A DNA stretch of 64,000 nt, taken from NCBI RefSeq assembly GCF_009690905.1, contig NZ_VOSW01000028.1:1-64000 (forward strand), in the 5' to 3' direction. Source of the stretch: Paraburkholderia madseniana (GTDB lineage: Bacteria; Pseudomonadota; Gammaproteobacteria; Burkholderiales; Burkholderiaceae). Shown in pieces: positions 54,047 through 62,715 of the stretch (positions within the stretch are counted from its first letter, which is position 1; each line of letters begins with the position of its first letter). The notes under the pieces are model-generated. The model ran no database searches and was not told where the DNA came from. It saw only the letters and a list, made by a program, of their open reading frames with translations. The position numbers and the translations under genes are program-made.

Positions 54047-54592
54047 CTACTTACCTTCAGGGCTGGCGGGAGTTTGCGGTTTTGGTTGCATATCCATATT
54101 TTTAAGGCGTTCGGATACTGATCGACGGTCCACCCAAGATTGCGGAAAGTCATTCCACGGTTGTTTCTGCGGAATCGGATCGTGCGGACCAGGGTACTTC
54201 GGACTCCAGGGGTAATAGTTCGACACTACGACGCGGACGTTGCCATTGGCCAGAAAATGCACGTAGACGTTCCCAGGTTCGGCGTATGGGTCGACTGGCA
54301 CGTCAGCTTCATAATTACTGCCACCACCGTGCCTCCAGTCGCTGATTGTCCATTTCACGTGGACAGTCAGCCCCGGCTGCCACTTGCGGGGCATCGACGG
54401 GCCGGGGACGCTAACGTTCCCGTCAGCCGCCTGGAAACCCGCCGCGCCGTTAACTGAAAAATTCGACACGCTCAGGTAATCTGGCAGATGGTCGATGCCA
54501 CCCATCGACGCAGAAACCGAGGAGGCCATAAGCACGATGGCGACAATGAATCCGAACCTCACGACGCGCCGCCACCGTCTGATTTTTTTCAT
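54047..54592 (-). CDS. DUF3304 protein, divergent non-lipidated copy (putative immunity)
   Basis: A 181-residue periplasmic protein of the DUF3304 family: IDHLPDYLSVSNFSVNGA, VHVKWTISDWRHGGG, VYVHFLANGNVRVVVSN, YPGPHDPIPQKQPW. It has an N-terminal signal sequence (MKKIRRW... VLMASSVSA) but no lipobox Cys, and it lacks the ~15-residue segment after the lipid Cys and the CCAVIPEKW cysteines of the other two copies. Its C-terminus has a longer Pro/Lys tail. Directly upstream of the lipase (19 bases), so it is the likeliest cognate immunity protein. Its leader carries a duplicated remnant of the DUF4123 gene end. Confidence 0.75.
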   Translation of the reverse strand: MKKIRRWRRVVRFGFIVAIVLMASSVSASMGGIDHLPDYLSVSNFSVNGAAGFQAADGNVSVPGPSMPRKWQPGLTVHVKWTISDWRHGGGSNYEADVPVDPYAEPGNVYVHFLANGNVRVVVSNYYPWSPKYPGPHDPIPQKQPWNDFPQSWVDRRSVSERLKNMDMQPKPQTPASPEGK

Positions 54593-54646
54593 CCTTAGCT
54601 CCAAGCCCAGTCTTTCTGAACAGCACGCCACGTAATCCGTTCGTGC
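54589..54646 (-). repeat. Duplication scar: copy of the DUF4123 3' end
   Basis: By hand alignment, 48 of 58 bases match 55873-55930, which is the last codons of the DUF4123 gene plus its spacer up to the DUF3304 start. In the DUF4123 frame the remnant still reads HERITWRAV against HELMKWRGV. The 29-bp space before the middle DUF3304 gene shows the same leader in more decayed form. This indicates that a DUF4123-tail/DUF3304 unit was duplicated. Confidence 0.7.
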
Positions 54647-54776
54647 GGTTCTAACGACAGTGGCGGACAATTCCGTACAGCCACATGCTCGGTACGGTCT
54701 CACCGCACCATCGGTATTCATCGAATGTTCTGCGGCGCATGGCAGGCCTTTGTTGTCAGTCATGGTCAGAGTCCTG

Positions 54777-55316
54777 CTAACGCAGGTTGTACTTTTCGAC
54801 TTCGTCTTCCGAGAATGTCGGTCCCTTACGAGTAGGCGGCGGGTACTGCTTCCACGGATATTTCTGCGGAATCGGGTCGTGCGGCCCGGGATAGTCAGGC
54901 GCATACGGCCCGAAATCTGACACCACGATCCGCACCGAACCATCGGCGAGGAAATGGACCCACATATGACCCAGCCTTGAGTACTGGTCGACCGGCACGT
55001 CAGCCTCATGGAAATCACCGCCACCGTGCTTCCAGTCGCTTACGCTCCACTTCACATGGGCCTTTAAGCCGGGATGCCACTTCTCCGGAATGACAGCGCA
55101 ACAAGTCGTACTTCCTCCCTTGCCTGCCTGAGCGCCCCATGCGCCATTTACCGAAAAATCAGACACGCTAAGGTAATCGGCCAGATGATCAATTCCGGTC
55201 AGGTCTGCCCCGAAAGTCGGCTCCTTGCCCGGCGACTGGCAGGCAGCAAGCGCACTCATCAAGGCCAGCCCGAATGCGACCGCAGAGCCGCGAAAAAAAC
55301 GTTTCATCATCTTCAA
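54777..55316 (-). CDS. DUF3304 lipoprotein, copy 2 (putative immunity)
   Basis: A 179-residue lipoprotein. Lipobox LAAC is at about residues 24-27, after a typical signal sequence. The following CQSPGKEPTFGADLTGIDHLAD and TTCCAVIPEKWHPGLKAHVKWSVSDW are almost identical to copy 3, differing mainly in the C-terminal 30 residues (PPPTRKGPTFSEDEVEKYNLR). Periplasmic location fits neutralising a lipase delivered to the periplasm. Starts MKMMKRFF, 29 bases after copy 3. Could have become specific to a variant effector. Confidence 0.8.
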   Translation of the reverse strand: MKMMKRFFRGSAVAFGLALMSALAACQSPGKEPTFGADLTGIDHLADYLSVSDFSVNGAWGAQAGKGGSTTCCAVIPEKWHPGLKAHVKWSVSDWKHGGGDFHEADVPVDQYSRLGHMWVHFLADGSVRIVVSDFGPYAPDYPGPHDPIPQKYPWKQYPPPTRKGPTFSEDEVEKYNLR

Positions 55317-55345
55317 TTCTTGGCTCAGTTCTTAAATACCGCGGC

Positions 55346-55876
55346 TCACTCTGCACCCTCACTGGCCGGCTCAACCAGGCTGGGACGCTTCTTGACCCAA
55401 GATTGCGGATAGTCATCCCACGGATGTTTCTGCGGAATCAGATCGTGCGGCCCGGGATAATCAGTTGCATACGGGCCGATATCGGACACCACGACCCGCA
55501 CCGAACCATCGGCGAGGAAATGCACCCACATATGGCCCAGCTTCGAGTACTGGTCGACCGGCACGTCGGCCTCATGGGCGTCGCCACCACCGTGCTTCCA
55601 GTCGCTTACGCTCCACTTCACATGCGCCTTTAAGCCCGGATGCCATTTCTCTGGAATGACAGCGCAACAAGTCGTACGTCCCCCCTTACCTGCCTGAGCG
55701 CCCCATGCGCCATTCACCGAAAAATCAGACACGCTAAGGTAATCAGCCAGATGATCGATGCCGGTCAGGTCTGCCCCAAAAGTCGGCTCCTTGCCCGGCG
55801 ACTGGCAGGCAGCAAGCGCACTCATCAAGGCCAGCCCGAATGCGCCTACCACGCTTCGGCAAAAACGTTTTCTCAT
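55346..55876 (-). CDS. DUF3304 lipoprotein, copy 3 (putative immunity)
   Basis: A 176-residue lipoprotein with lipobox LAAC near residues 21-24 and the same mature body as copy 2 (nearly identical over about 125 residues). Its tail PWDDYPQSWVKKRP resembles copy 1 instead, so copies 1 and 3 share a C-terminal variant that copy 2 lost, a sign of recombination among copies. It follows DUF4123 by 23 bases. The start chosen, MRKRFCRSVV, is preceded by GGAGTTGAGG. Confidence 0.8.
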   Translation of the reverse strand: MRKRFCRSVVGAFGLALMSALAACQSPGKEPTFGADLTGIDHLADYLSVSDFSVNGAWGAQAGKGGRTTCCAVIPEKWHPGLKAHVKWSVSDWKHGGGDAHEADVPVDQYSKLGHMWVHFLADGSVRVVVSDIGPYATDYPGPHDLIPQKHPWDDYPQSWVKKRPSLVEPASEGAE

Positions 55877-55899
55877 CCTCAACTCCAAGCCCAGGCTTT

Positions 55900-56697
55900 C
55901 TAAACACCGCGCCACTTCATCAATTCGTGCCAACGCCCTGAAGTACGCGCCGACCTGACCGCCTCCAGAAATCGCGCATCCGTCAGCAGTGCGCCACCGG
56001 TCTTCACAGCGACAGCAGCAACATGCCGCTGCACTTCGAACGGTTCGATACCCTGCTCCAGGACGAACAACGCGGCCACCTCAATCTGCTGGTATTGCGC
56101 GGCAACGAGATGTGGGGCAAGATCGCCGCCGCTACTCGCGTGCACATCGTCAGCCAGCGCCTGAGCGAACTGCAGTTCGAGCAGACGCTCGCCCTGCGCC
56201 TCCGACAACACGATCATGTTTTGACGACGCGGTTCGCTCGTCACCGCTTCGCCGAACTCCCGCTCCGCGTCAAATCGGTCCAGGTACCACCAATGGGCAA
56301 CCGGTCCTTTCAACTGCCGTGTCTGTCCGGATGTCAGCACCCGCTCCAACGTGGCAAGCGCGCGCGTGTCGGCAAATCTCAAGTAGTAGCGGTCACCGGC
56401 AGCCATCGCGATAGTGCGTTGCGATTCGAAGTGCGCGACGAGCTCACTCAGGTCTGCCCCAGTGGTCAATCGACTGATGCCGTATCGCCACGGCACCGCG
56501 AGCGATGTATTCGCTGGCACGATCGCATCAAAAGTGCTGCCCTCGAGCAGCCACGGACCGAACCGGTGCGAATCGTATGAAGACAAATCACCGTACAGGG
56601 AGACCGCAGCTCGACAGCGAATCAATGCGTCGAAGTGCGCCGATGCTTGCAGGATTGCGGCATCGAACAGGACAAATTCGCGGATAGAGTCGTTCAT
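55900..56697 (-). CDS. DUF4123 adaptor/chaperone for the T6SS effector
   Basis: A 265-residue DUF4123 protein; this family loads effectors onto VgrG (TecT/Tap adaptor class). Typical features: YLLFDAA-like FVLFDAAILQASAHFDALIR, SLYGDLSSYDSHRFGPWLLEG, and RFADTRALATLERVLTSGQTRQLKGPVAHWWYLDRFD, whose WWYLDR-type segment is characteristic. It lies between VgrG and the DUF3304 array. ATG 56697 or the GTG at 56715 overlapping the vgrG stop are both possible starts. No signal peptide. Confidence 0.82.
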   Translation of the reverse strand: MNDSIREFVLFDAAILQASAHFDALIRCRAAVSLYGDLSSYDSHRFGPWLLEGSTFDAIVPANTSLAVPWRYGISRLTTGADLSELVAHFESQRTIAMAAGDRYYLRFADTRALATLERVLTSGQTRQLKGPVAHWWYLDRFDAEREFGEAVTSEPRRQNMIVLSEAQGERLLELQFAQALADDVHASSGGDLAPHLVAAQYQQIEVAALFVLEQGIEPFEVQRHVAAVAVKTGGALLTDARFLEAVRSARTSGRWHELMKWRGV

Positions 56698-56711
56698 GGC
56701 GGGCGCTCGTA

Positions 56712-59258
56712 TCACTGCGGCACGATCGCACTACCCGATCGCGCGGCGATCAGGAAGCAGCGCTCGCAGAATCGTTCGGGACGCCCCGGAAAGACGATGG
56801 GTTTTGTCATCGGCCCCACACAAGCGTGGCTGGCCGCATGCACCAGTGACCGGCCCTCGGTAGAGCCGACAATGCCGTTCCGCGTGATCTCCACTTCCGA
56901 ACCGCCACCGTTGATGCGGATGCCCCGTTTCGCCTTCAACTCGATCCAGCCGTCCGTACTCATGATCTCGACCGCCCGTTGGGCAATGATTTCGACGCGG
57001 TCGTTCTGCGCCTCGACACGCACCTTCCCTGACGCGGCGACGAGCCTGATACCGAGCTTGTGCACAAACAGCGAGAAAGCATTCGCAACGCTCGCAAAAA
57101 ACGATGTACCAGCTACCACGGCGACATGGCCTCCGGTCGTCAGCGCGAGGTTCTCATCGCTCGCGAGGTGCGTGCTGCCTGCCGTGGTGGTCTGGATGCC
57201 CGCGGGGCTCGAGAGCGTCAGATGCGGTTCCGCAAACTCGGGGAATGGGCTGTCACTCGTCGGTGCGGCACCGCGGAGCCCATCGTTCTGTGTCTTGATC
57301 GCCTTGGTGAGCGCGCTCTGGTCAGCGCCCTGCTGCTGTGCGCCATGCTCCTGCACGAGTCCAGTCAAGCCTTCGTGGAGTCTATGGGCCTGCTCGAGCC
57401 GCGCCATCGTTTCGCTCATGTCCTTGACGTAGGATCGTGCGTTGGGTCGTGCCTCCGTCGTTATGAGCATCCCTTTCGCGGCGCGCAGCACGCCCCAAAA
57501 ATCCGTACGCAGTTCATAGCCTTCGCCACGCGCGTCCTGCCGCCCCTTGTTGCCGAGAACGCGCCGCAGGAAGCCGAGGCTCAGTTGCGAGGCGCCGTGA
57601 TCGCTGGACAGTTGTGTCTGGATTTCGCCCGAGGTATCGTCCTGCACAAAGTGATTCGCTCGGCCACCACCAAGCTCGCGGCTGCGAAACCCGGACAGCG
57701 CCTGGTTGTCCGGCAGTTTCCATGCCGGTAGCTGGAACGCGTTGGCGACGCGGCCTGTCACGATCGGCAGGTCAGGATCACCGTTAAGGTGATCGACGAG
57801 CACTTCCTCACCGATACGAGGCAGATGCGTCGCGCCGAACTGGTTGCCCTGCCACGGTGACGACACGCGCACCCAGCAACTCGAACGCTGGTCGTGCAAG
57901 CCCCGCCGGTCCCAGTTAAATTGCACCTTCACCCGGCCATAGGCATCAGTCCAGATTTCCTGGTTCTCAGGACCGACCACCATGGCGCTTTGTGGACCAG
58001 ACGTGCGCGGTTTCTCAATAGTCCTGGCGAGCCGGAATGTCTCGCTAGCCGGCTCAATCTCGAAGTCCGTCGTGCAACGGTAGCGCTGCCCCGTACCGCT
58101 TGCCTCGCCGGTCTCCTCGATATCGAGCGTCGCGGAAACCACAAGGTATTCACGGTTTGCGGCCGTCTGCGGATAATGCGTCAGCGCGAAGGTCCGGCCG
58201 ACCACGAGGCTGCGCAAGTTGCCCTGGCCCTTCGCCCGCAATCCGCCGCAGCGAAACGCCTGCAATCGCACTCTCGATAGATGTTCAGCTTCGCGCTGTG
58301 GCTGGTTATGCTCGCCCGTAAGCCCCGTTGCACCCGCCTGCGGCTGCGCAAAATCGCCCCACGCGTAAATTGCCTGCCGTGCCTGCGCGGTGTCGCGCGG
58401 GTCTTCGTATCTAGCCGTCAAGTCCGCGTGGGGCCGCGTGTAATCGTAGTCGACGCTCGAGACGGATCCAGCCGTCAGACTGTTTTGCACCGCAAGTGCG
58501 TGGACGTGCTCCTTATCGAGCCGCTGACCCGTAGGCCCTTGATAACGGATCGTGCGATACCCCTCGTCTTGCGGATGGTTCGCGGCCATCGCGTCGGCAA
58601 GCACCAGGCGGTGTTTGCCGTCGCCATGTTCGAACCAGTAATAGATGCCCCACTCCTCCCAGAGCCGTTGAAGAAACGTCCAGTCGCTTTCCCAGTGCTG
58701 GCACTGGATATCACGCCTGGGGTACGGCGTGCGTGGACCGGGTCCGAACAGACGTTTCTCGACGGGGAACGTATAGGCTGACAGCACCGCATCCGTGATT
58801 TCCACGACGTCGAGGTCCTGGAACAACCGGCAATTCTGGTTCTTCGTGGCAAGCCAGAGCCACGGGCGCAGCACCAATTCGCAAACGATCGAGCGGCCTT
58901 CCTCGCGCACAATGCGCGCGGACGTAACGACGCCGGTGATTTCTCGAGTCTGCGCACCGGCATTCCCCGAGTCAGTTTGCCCCGATATGTCTTGAACGAA
59001 CCGGCCGTTGCCTTCGAGCTCGATCGCCACAGTAACCTCGGTGCCGATCAGCCTGTCGAGTTCGATGTTCGCTGCAACACTCGGAGCAAAGGCTAGCGCG
59101 TCTGCCGTCTTCAATACGAGCGTGTACTCGAACAGTTCGCCGAGCGTTTCGGTGCCGCGTAGGCGCACCGGACAGAGGACCGGCAAACCATCGAGGCCAC
59201 GGGTGGGCAACGCGGAACCCGAAACCGCCAAAGTGCGGGACTGGATAGGAATGGACAT
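56712..59258 (-). CDS. vgrG: Type VI secretion spike protein VgrG with DUF2345 extension
   Basis: An 848-residue VgrG. The gp27-like part spans about residues 15-420 (QCQHWESDWTFLQRLWEEWGIYYWFEH; YRCTTDFEIEPAS). The gp5-like OB/needle region follows (VKVQFNWDRRGLHDQRSSCWVRVSSPWQGNQFG; LPRIGEEVLVDHLNGDPDLPIVTGRVAN), and a DUF2345 beta-helix lies from about 690-815. The last ~30 residues (PERFCERCFLIAARSGSAIVPQ) form a Cys-containing tail like that of other cargo-carrying VgrGs, a possible docking site for the effector/adaptor. Heads the lipase island. No PAAR or T6SS core genes are nearby. Confidence 0.92.
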   Translation of the reverse strand: MSIPIQSRTLAVSGSALPTRGLDGLPVLCPVRLRGTETLGELFEYTLVLKTADALAFAPSVAANIELDRLIGTEVTVAIELEGNGRFVQDISGQTDSGNAGAQTREITGVVTSARIVREEGRSIVCELVLRPWLWLATKNQNCRLFQDLDVVEITDAVLSAYTFPVEKRLFGPGPRTPYPRRDIQCQHWESDWTFLQRLWEEWGIYYWFEHGDGKHRLVLADAMAANHPQDEGYRTIRYQGPTGQRLDKEHVHALAVQNSLTAGSVSSVDYDYTRPHADLTARYEDPRDTAQARQAIYAWGDFAQPQAGATGLTGEHNQPQREAEHLSRVRLQAFRCGGLRAKGQGNLRSLVVGRTFALTHYPQTAANREYLVVSATLDIEETGEASGTGQRYRCTTDFEIEPASETFRLARTIEKPRTSGPQSAMVVGPENQEIWTDAYGRVKVQFNWDRRGLHDQRSSCWVRVSSPWQGNQFGATHLPRIGEEVLVDHLNGDPDLPIVTGRVANAFQLPAWKLPDNQALSGFRSRELGGGRANHFVQDDTSGEIQTQLSSDHGASQLSLGFLRRVLGNKGRQDARGEGYELRTDFWGVLRAAKGMLITTEARPNARSYVKDMSETMARLEQAHRLHEGLTGLVQEHGAQQQGADQSALTKAIKTQNDGLRGAAPTSDSPFPEFAEPHLTLSSPAGIQTTTAGSTHLASDENLALTTGGHVAVVAGTSFFASVANAFSLFVHKLGIRLVAASGKVRVEAQNDRVEIIAQRAVEIMSTDGWIELKAKRGIRINGGGSEVEITRNGIVGSTEGRSLVHAASHACVGPMTKPIVFPGRPERFCERCFLIAARSGSAIVPQ

Positions 59259-59759
59259 GATCTTGAGTCATACGTCGTCGCACCAAGGCCGGCTCGGGCG
59301 GACGGTTCATGCGTTACAAGCAGGAAAAGGATCGTCTGCTCGCCCCATGGCTAACCCGAGCTGGGTCAGGGGCGTGACGAAAAAAGGGAAATGGCGTGGC
59401 AGCCGGGCCTCAGCCCTATCACGATAAGTCGTTCGGTCTCTGACATCACGAGTAGTCCTTTTTGTTGTCTCGTGATGAAATTAACGGAAGACGAAGAAAA
59501 CTGCTATGAGAGCAGTCTGCTTTTGTCCTATTTTTACAAAACTTCACAGCCTTTATGGTTTTCACCGAAATCGGGACGTAACCTTGCGTCACGGTCCGTT
59601 CGGCGTCATCCGGCGTGTTGACACGTCGTGTCGGCGCGTGCGTCCGGTCGAGCCAAACCGTGTGGTTTGGCGGCCGGAGCACACGCCAGTGTCAAACGCA
59701 ATTGTTGCCGGTGCCGAGCTTGAGTTTCGGGCGGTGGGTCCGGCGTTCAGTCAACCCCT
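59259..59759. other. 501-bp intergenic region upstream of vgrG
   Basis: No gene. Bases 59440-59580 are visibly AT-rich and hold CATCACGAG/CTCGTGATG arms (59444-59452/59469-59477, 16-base spacer), a candidate operator or hairpin for vgrG. Closer to the choX end, GCCAAACC-GTGT-GGTTTGGC (59652-59671) is a perfect 8-bp stem, possibly the terminator of the cho operon, without T-run. The composition suggests the island boundary lies here. Confidence 0.45.
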
Positions 59760-60695
59760 TCACTTCCCCGCAACGTAGGCCTTCACCGCCGGCAACCCAT
59801 CCTTCCCGTCAAAGGTCTTCACGCCGGCAAGCCACTTGTCGAGCACAGCCGGATTCGCCTTCAGCCAGTCCTTCGCCGCTTTGTTCGGATCCGTCTTGTT
59901 CGTGATCGGCAGCATCACGTGGTTCTCGATATCCGTCGTGAACTGCAGGTTCGACACGAGCTTCGCGACGTTCGGACAACGCGCCGAGTAATCGTTCGGT
60001 GTGACCGTCAGCACTCTGGCTTCGCCGTAGTTCGGGCCGAACACGTCGTCACCGCCGGACAGGTAATCGATCTTCATCTGCACGTTCATCGGATGCGGTT
60101 CCCAGCCGAGGAACACGATCGGCTTCTTGTCGCGAACCGCGCGATTCACTTCGACCAGCATGCCCGCCTCGCTCGACTCCACCAGCTTGAACTTGCCAAG
60201 ACCGTACTGGTTGCTGTCGATCATCTTCTTGATCAGCGCATTGCCGTCGTTACCCGGTTCTATGCCATAAATCTTGCCGTCGAGCTTGTCGTAGTTCTTC
60301 GCGATGTCGGCGAAGGTTTTGATGCCCGCCTGATACGCGTAGTCCGGCACGGCCAGCGTGTATTTCGCTCCAGTCAGGTTCGGCGTAGGCAGCACGGTGA
60401 GCTGGCCGGCCTTCTTGAACGGATCGATCATCGGGTCCATGGTCGGCGACCAGTAGCCGAGGAACACATCGATCTGCTTGCTCTTCACCCCCGCAAAGGT
60501 GATCGGCACCGAAGCGATGGTTTTGGTCGGCTTGTAGCCGAGCCCTTCCAGCACGGTCGAAGCGAGACCGGTCGTCGCCGCGATATCGGTCCAGCCGACG
60601 TCGGCGAACCGGACGTCCCGGCAGGTGGCAGGTTCCGCGGCAAGGACAGATGACACCGACAGCGCGCACAACGACGCAGCCCACAAACGTTTCAT
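59760..60695 (-). CDS. choX: Choline ABC transporter binding protein
   Basis: A 311-residue OpuAC-fold periplasmic protein. Signal peptide cleaved near residue 19-20 (VLAAEPA). ChoX aromatic cage: Trp35 and Asp37 (GWTDI), Trp82 (GYWSPT), Tyr119 (VPDYAY), Trp198 (GWEPHPMN). Cys25 and the Cys of SARCPNV could form the disulfide. Most similar in this window to the protein at 17950. The gene is fourth of choV-choW-araC-choX, 108 bases after the AraC gene. Delivers choline to ChoW. Confidence 0.9.
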   Translation of the reverse strand: MKRLWAASLCALSVSSVLAAEPATCRDVRFADVGWTDIAATTGLASTVLEGLGYKPTKTIASVPITFAGVKSKQIDVFLGYWSPTMDPMIDPFKKAGQLTVLPTPNLTGAKYTLAVPDYAYQAGIKTFADIAKNYDKLDGKIYGIEPGNDGNALIKKMIDSNQYGLGKFKLVESSEAGMLVEVNRAVRDKKPIVFLGWEPHPMNVQMKIDYLSGGDDVFGPNYGEARVLTVTPNDYSARCPNVAKLVSNLQFTTDIENHVMLPITNKTDPNKAAKDWLKANPAVLDKWLAGVKTFDGKDGLPAVKAYVAGK

Positions 60696-60803
60696 GGCGT
60701 TCCCTTTGGGTGATTGATGCTTCACTGGTTTTAATAATCGGATTTTCAAAGTGCGACTTCTTGCGTCGACTTCATTGACGTCAACTCACTCATGCAGACT
60801 CAT

Positions 60804-61805
60804 CTACGCAGACAACCGTCTCTCTACACTCGGCGCGTGACCAAACTGCGCGCGATAGGCCTTACTGAAATGGCACGGCGAATGAAAACCGCACACAGCC
60901 GTTACCCGCGCGATCGACGCATCCGTATTGCGCAACAGTTCACGCGCACGACGCAAACGCAGCGTCAGGTAATAGTGCGTCGGCGATACGCTCAGAAACA
61001 TCTTGAACATCCGCTGCAAATGGCGTTGCGACAGATGCACGAGCCGCGCGAGTTCGTCGAGCGACAACGGCTCTTCGATATTCGCTTCCATCAAGCGCAC
61101 GACTTCGATCAATTCCGCTCGCGAGAAGCCGACCCGCGCGTCGACGGGAATATGCTGATAATCCGTCGACCCGCGAATCCGCTCGACGATGAACTGCTCT
61201 GACACTTGCGCGGCGACGGCATGGCCAAGGCGCATGCCGACCAGGTTCAGCATCAGATCGAGTGGCGCGGTGCCGCCGGTGCAGGTCATCCGGTCACGGT
61301 CGATCACGAACAGTTCATCGGCAAAACGCACGTGCGGGTAACTCTTGTGCAACGGGGACATGTCTTCCCAATGCACGGTACAGCGATAACCGTCGAGCAG
61401 ATTCGCAGCCAGCAGCGCGTACGGTCCCGTGCAAATACCGCCAAGCGGAATGCCCTTCGACGCAACATCTTGCAGCAAGGCGATGATCGTCTCGTCCACG
61501 TAGTCGCGCACATGCCAGCCGGCACAGACGATCAGCACATCGGGCATGCCCGCTTCGACCAGCGTCGTGGTCGGCTTCACGGTGATGCCGTTACTCGCCC
61601 GCGCCGGTTCGCCGTCCGGCGTAATCACCGACCATGTGTAGTGCTGCGCGCGACCCACGTAGTTGGCCATGCGCAGCACCTCGACCGCGCTCGTGAACGC
61701 GATCATCGAAAAGTTCGGCAGCGTCAGAAAGCCGAAGTGCGCGAGCCCGGACAGCGGCGAGTCTGATGGAGCCTCAACAACAGGAGAGATCGCGTCGCGC
61801 TTCAT
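60804..61805 (-). CDS. GATase1-like AraC regulator inside the cho operon
   Basis: A 333-residue AraC protein of the GbdR/CdhR type. DJ-1/PfpI sensor about residues 22-200 (LAHFGFLTLPNFSMIAFTSAVEVLRMANY; GGICTGPYALLAANLL). HTH domain: SLDELARLVHLSQRHLQRMFKMFLSVSP and VTAVCGFHSPCHFSKAYRAQFG. It is strikingly similar to the GbdR-like protein at 35675, including the shared EVLRMANY and THYYLTLRLRRARELL stretches. Placed between choW (7 bases) and choX, so it is probably cotranscribed and may control choline uptake. Ligand unknown. Confidence 0.85.
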   Translation of the reverse strand: MKRDAISPVVEAPSDSPLSGLAHFGFLTLPNFSMIAFTSAVEVLRMANYVGRAQHYTWSVITPDGEPARASNGITVKPTTTLVEAGMPDVLIVCAGWHVRDYVDETIIALLQDVASKGIPLGGICTGPYALLAANLLDGYRCTVHWEDMSPLHKSYPHVRFADELFVIDRDRMTCTGGTAPLDLMLNLVGMRLGHAVAAQVSEQFIVERIRGSTDYQHIPVDARVGFSRAELIEVVRLMEANIEEPLSLDELARLVHLSQRHLQRMFKMFLSVSPTHYYLTLRLRRARELLRNTDASIARVTAVCGFHSPCHFSKAYRAQFGHAPSVERRLSA

Positions 61806-61812
61806 AGGCGGC

Positions 61813-62715
61813 TCAGCCGTGCTGTGCCGCCGGCGCCCGGCGCACCTTCATGACGCTGCGCAAGCCCGACAACAGAGGCGCCCGCGCCGTGCCAGGCGAG
61901 CGGCCGAAGCTTTCCGTGATGCGGTCGAGAATGATCGCCAGCATCACCACCGAGAGACCGCTTTCGAAACCAAGGCCGATATCGAGCCGCTGAATACTCG
62001 CCAGCACGTCGTTGCCGAGACCGCCCGCGCCGACCATCGAGGCGATGATCACCATCGAGAGCGCCATCATGATGGTCTGGTTCACGCCGGTCATGATCGA
62101 CGGCAGTGCGTTCGGAAACTGCACCTTGTAGAGCAATTGCAGGGGCGTGCAGCCGAACGCCTGCCCTGCTTCGACGATTTCGCGATTCACATGCTTGATG
62201 CCGAGCGACGTGAGACGCACAGCAGGCGGCATGGCGAAGATCACCGTGGAAAGAATCCCCGGCACGCGGCCGAGACCGAACAGCATGGCCGCCGGAATCA
62301 GGTAGACGAACGCGGGCATGGTCTGCATCAGATCGAGCACGGGGCGCACCATCATTTCGACGGTGCGGCTCTTCGCGGTCCAGATGCCGAGCGGCACGCC
62401 GAGCAACAGGCTGATCAAGGTCGACGAGAGCGTGAGACCGAGCGTGATCACCATCTGATCCCAGAAGCCGGTGCCGTAGATCAGCAGCATCGCCAGCAAC
62501 GTGAACAGCGCGAAACGCCAGCCCACCCGCCACAAGCCGACACCGACGAAAAACGCCATCAGCGCCCACATCGGCACCGCTTGCAGGCCGTGCTCGATCA
62601 GCGCGGCAAAACTCTCGATGACCTTGCCGATGGAATCGAAGGTTTTTGCGTCGTGGTCGAGCAGGTAGTGAACGCCGTGATCGACCCAGGCGCCAAGTGG
62701 AATGACTTCAGACAT
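61813..62715 (-). CDS. choW: Choline ABC transporter permease
   Basis: A 300-residue inner-membrane permease of the ProW/ChoW type with about six membrane helices. The family core GVPLGIWTAKSRTVEMMVRPVLDLMQTMPAFVYLIPAAMLFGLGRVPG includes the EAA-type coupling region. VREIVEAGQAFGCTPLQLLYKVQFPNALPSIMTGVNQTIMMALSMVIIASMVGAGGLG-like sequence follows. Its start overlaps the choV end by 8 bases. Works with ChoV and ChoX. Confidence 0.92.
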   Translation of the reverse strand: MSEVIPLGAWVDHGVHYLLDHDAKTFDSIGKVIESFAALIEHGLQAVPMWALMAFFVGVGLWRVGWRFALFTLLAMLLIYGTGFWDQMVITLGLTLSSTLISLLLGVPLGIWTAKSRTVEMMVRPVLDLMQTMPAFVYLIPAAMLFGLGRVPGILSTVIFAMPPAVRLTSLGIKHVNREIVEAGQAFGCTPLQLLYKVQFPNALPSIMTGVNQTIMMALSMVIIASMVGAGGLGNDVLASIQRLDIGLGFESGLSVVMLAIILDRITESFGRSPGTARAPLLSGLRSVMKVRRAPAAQHG

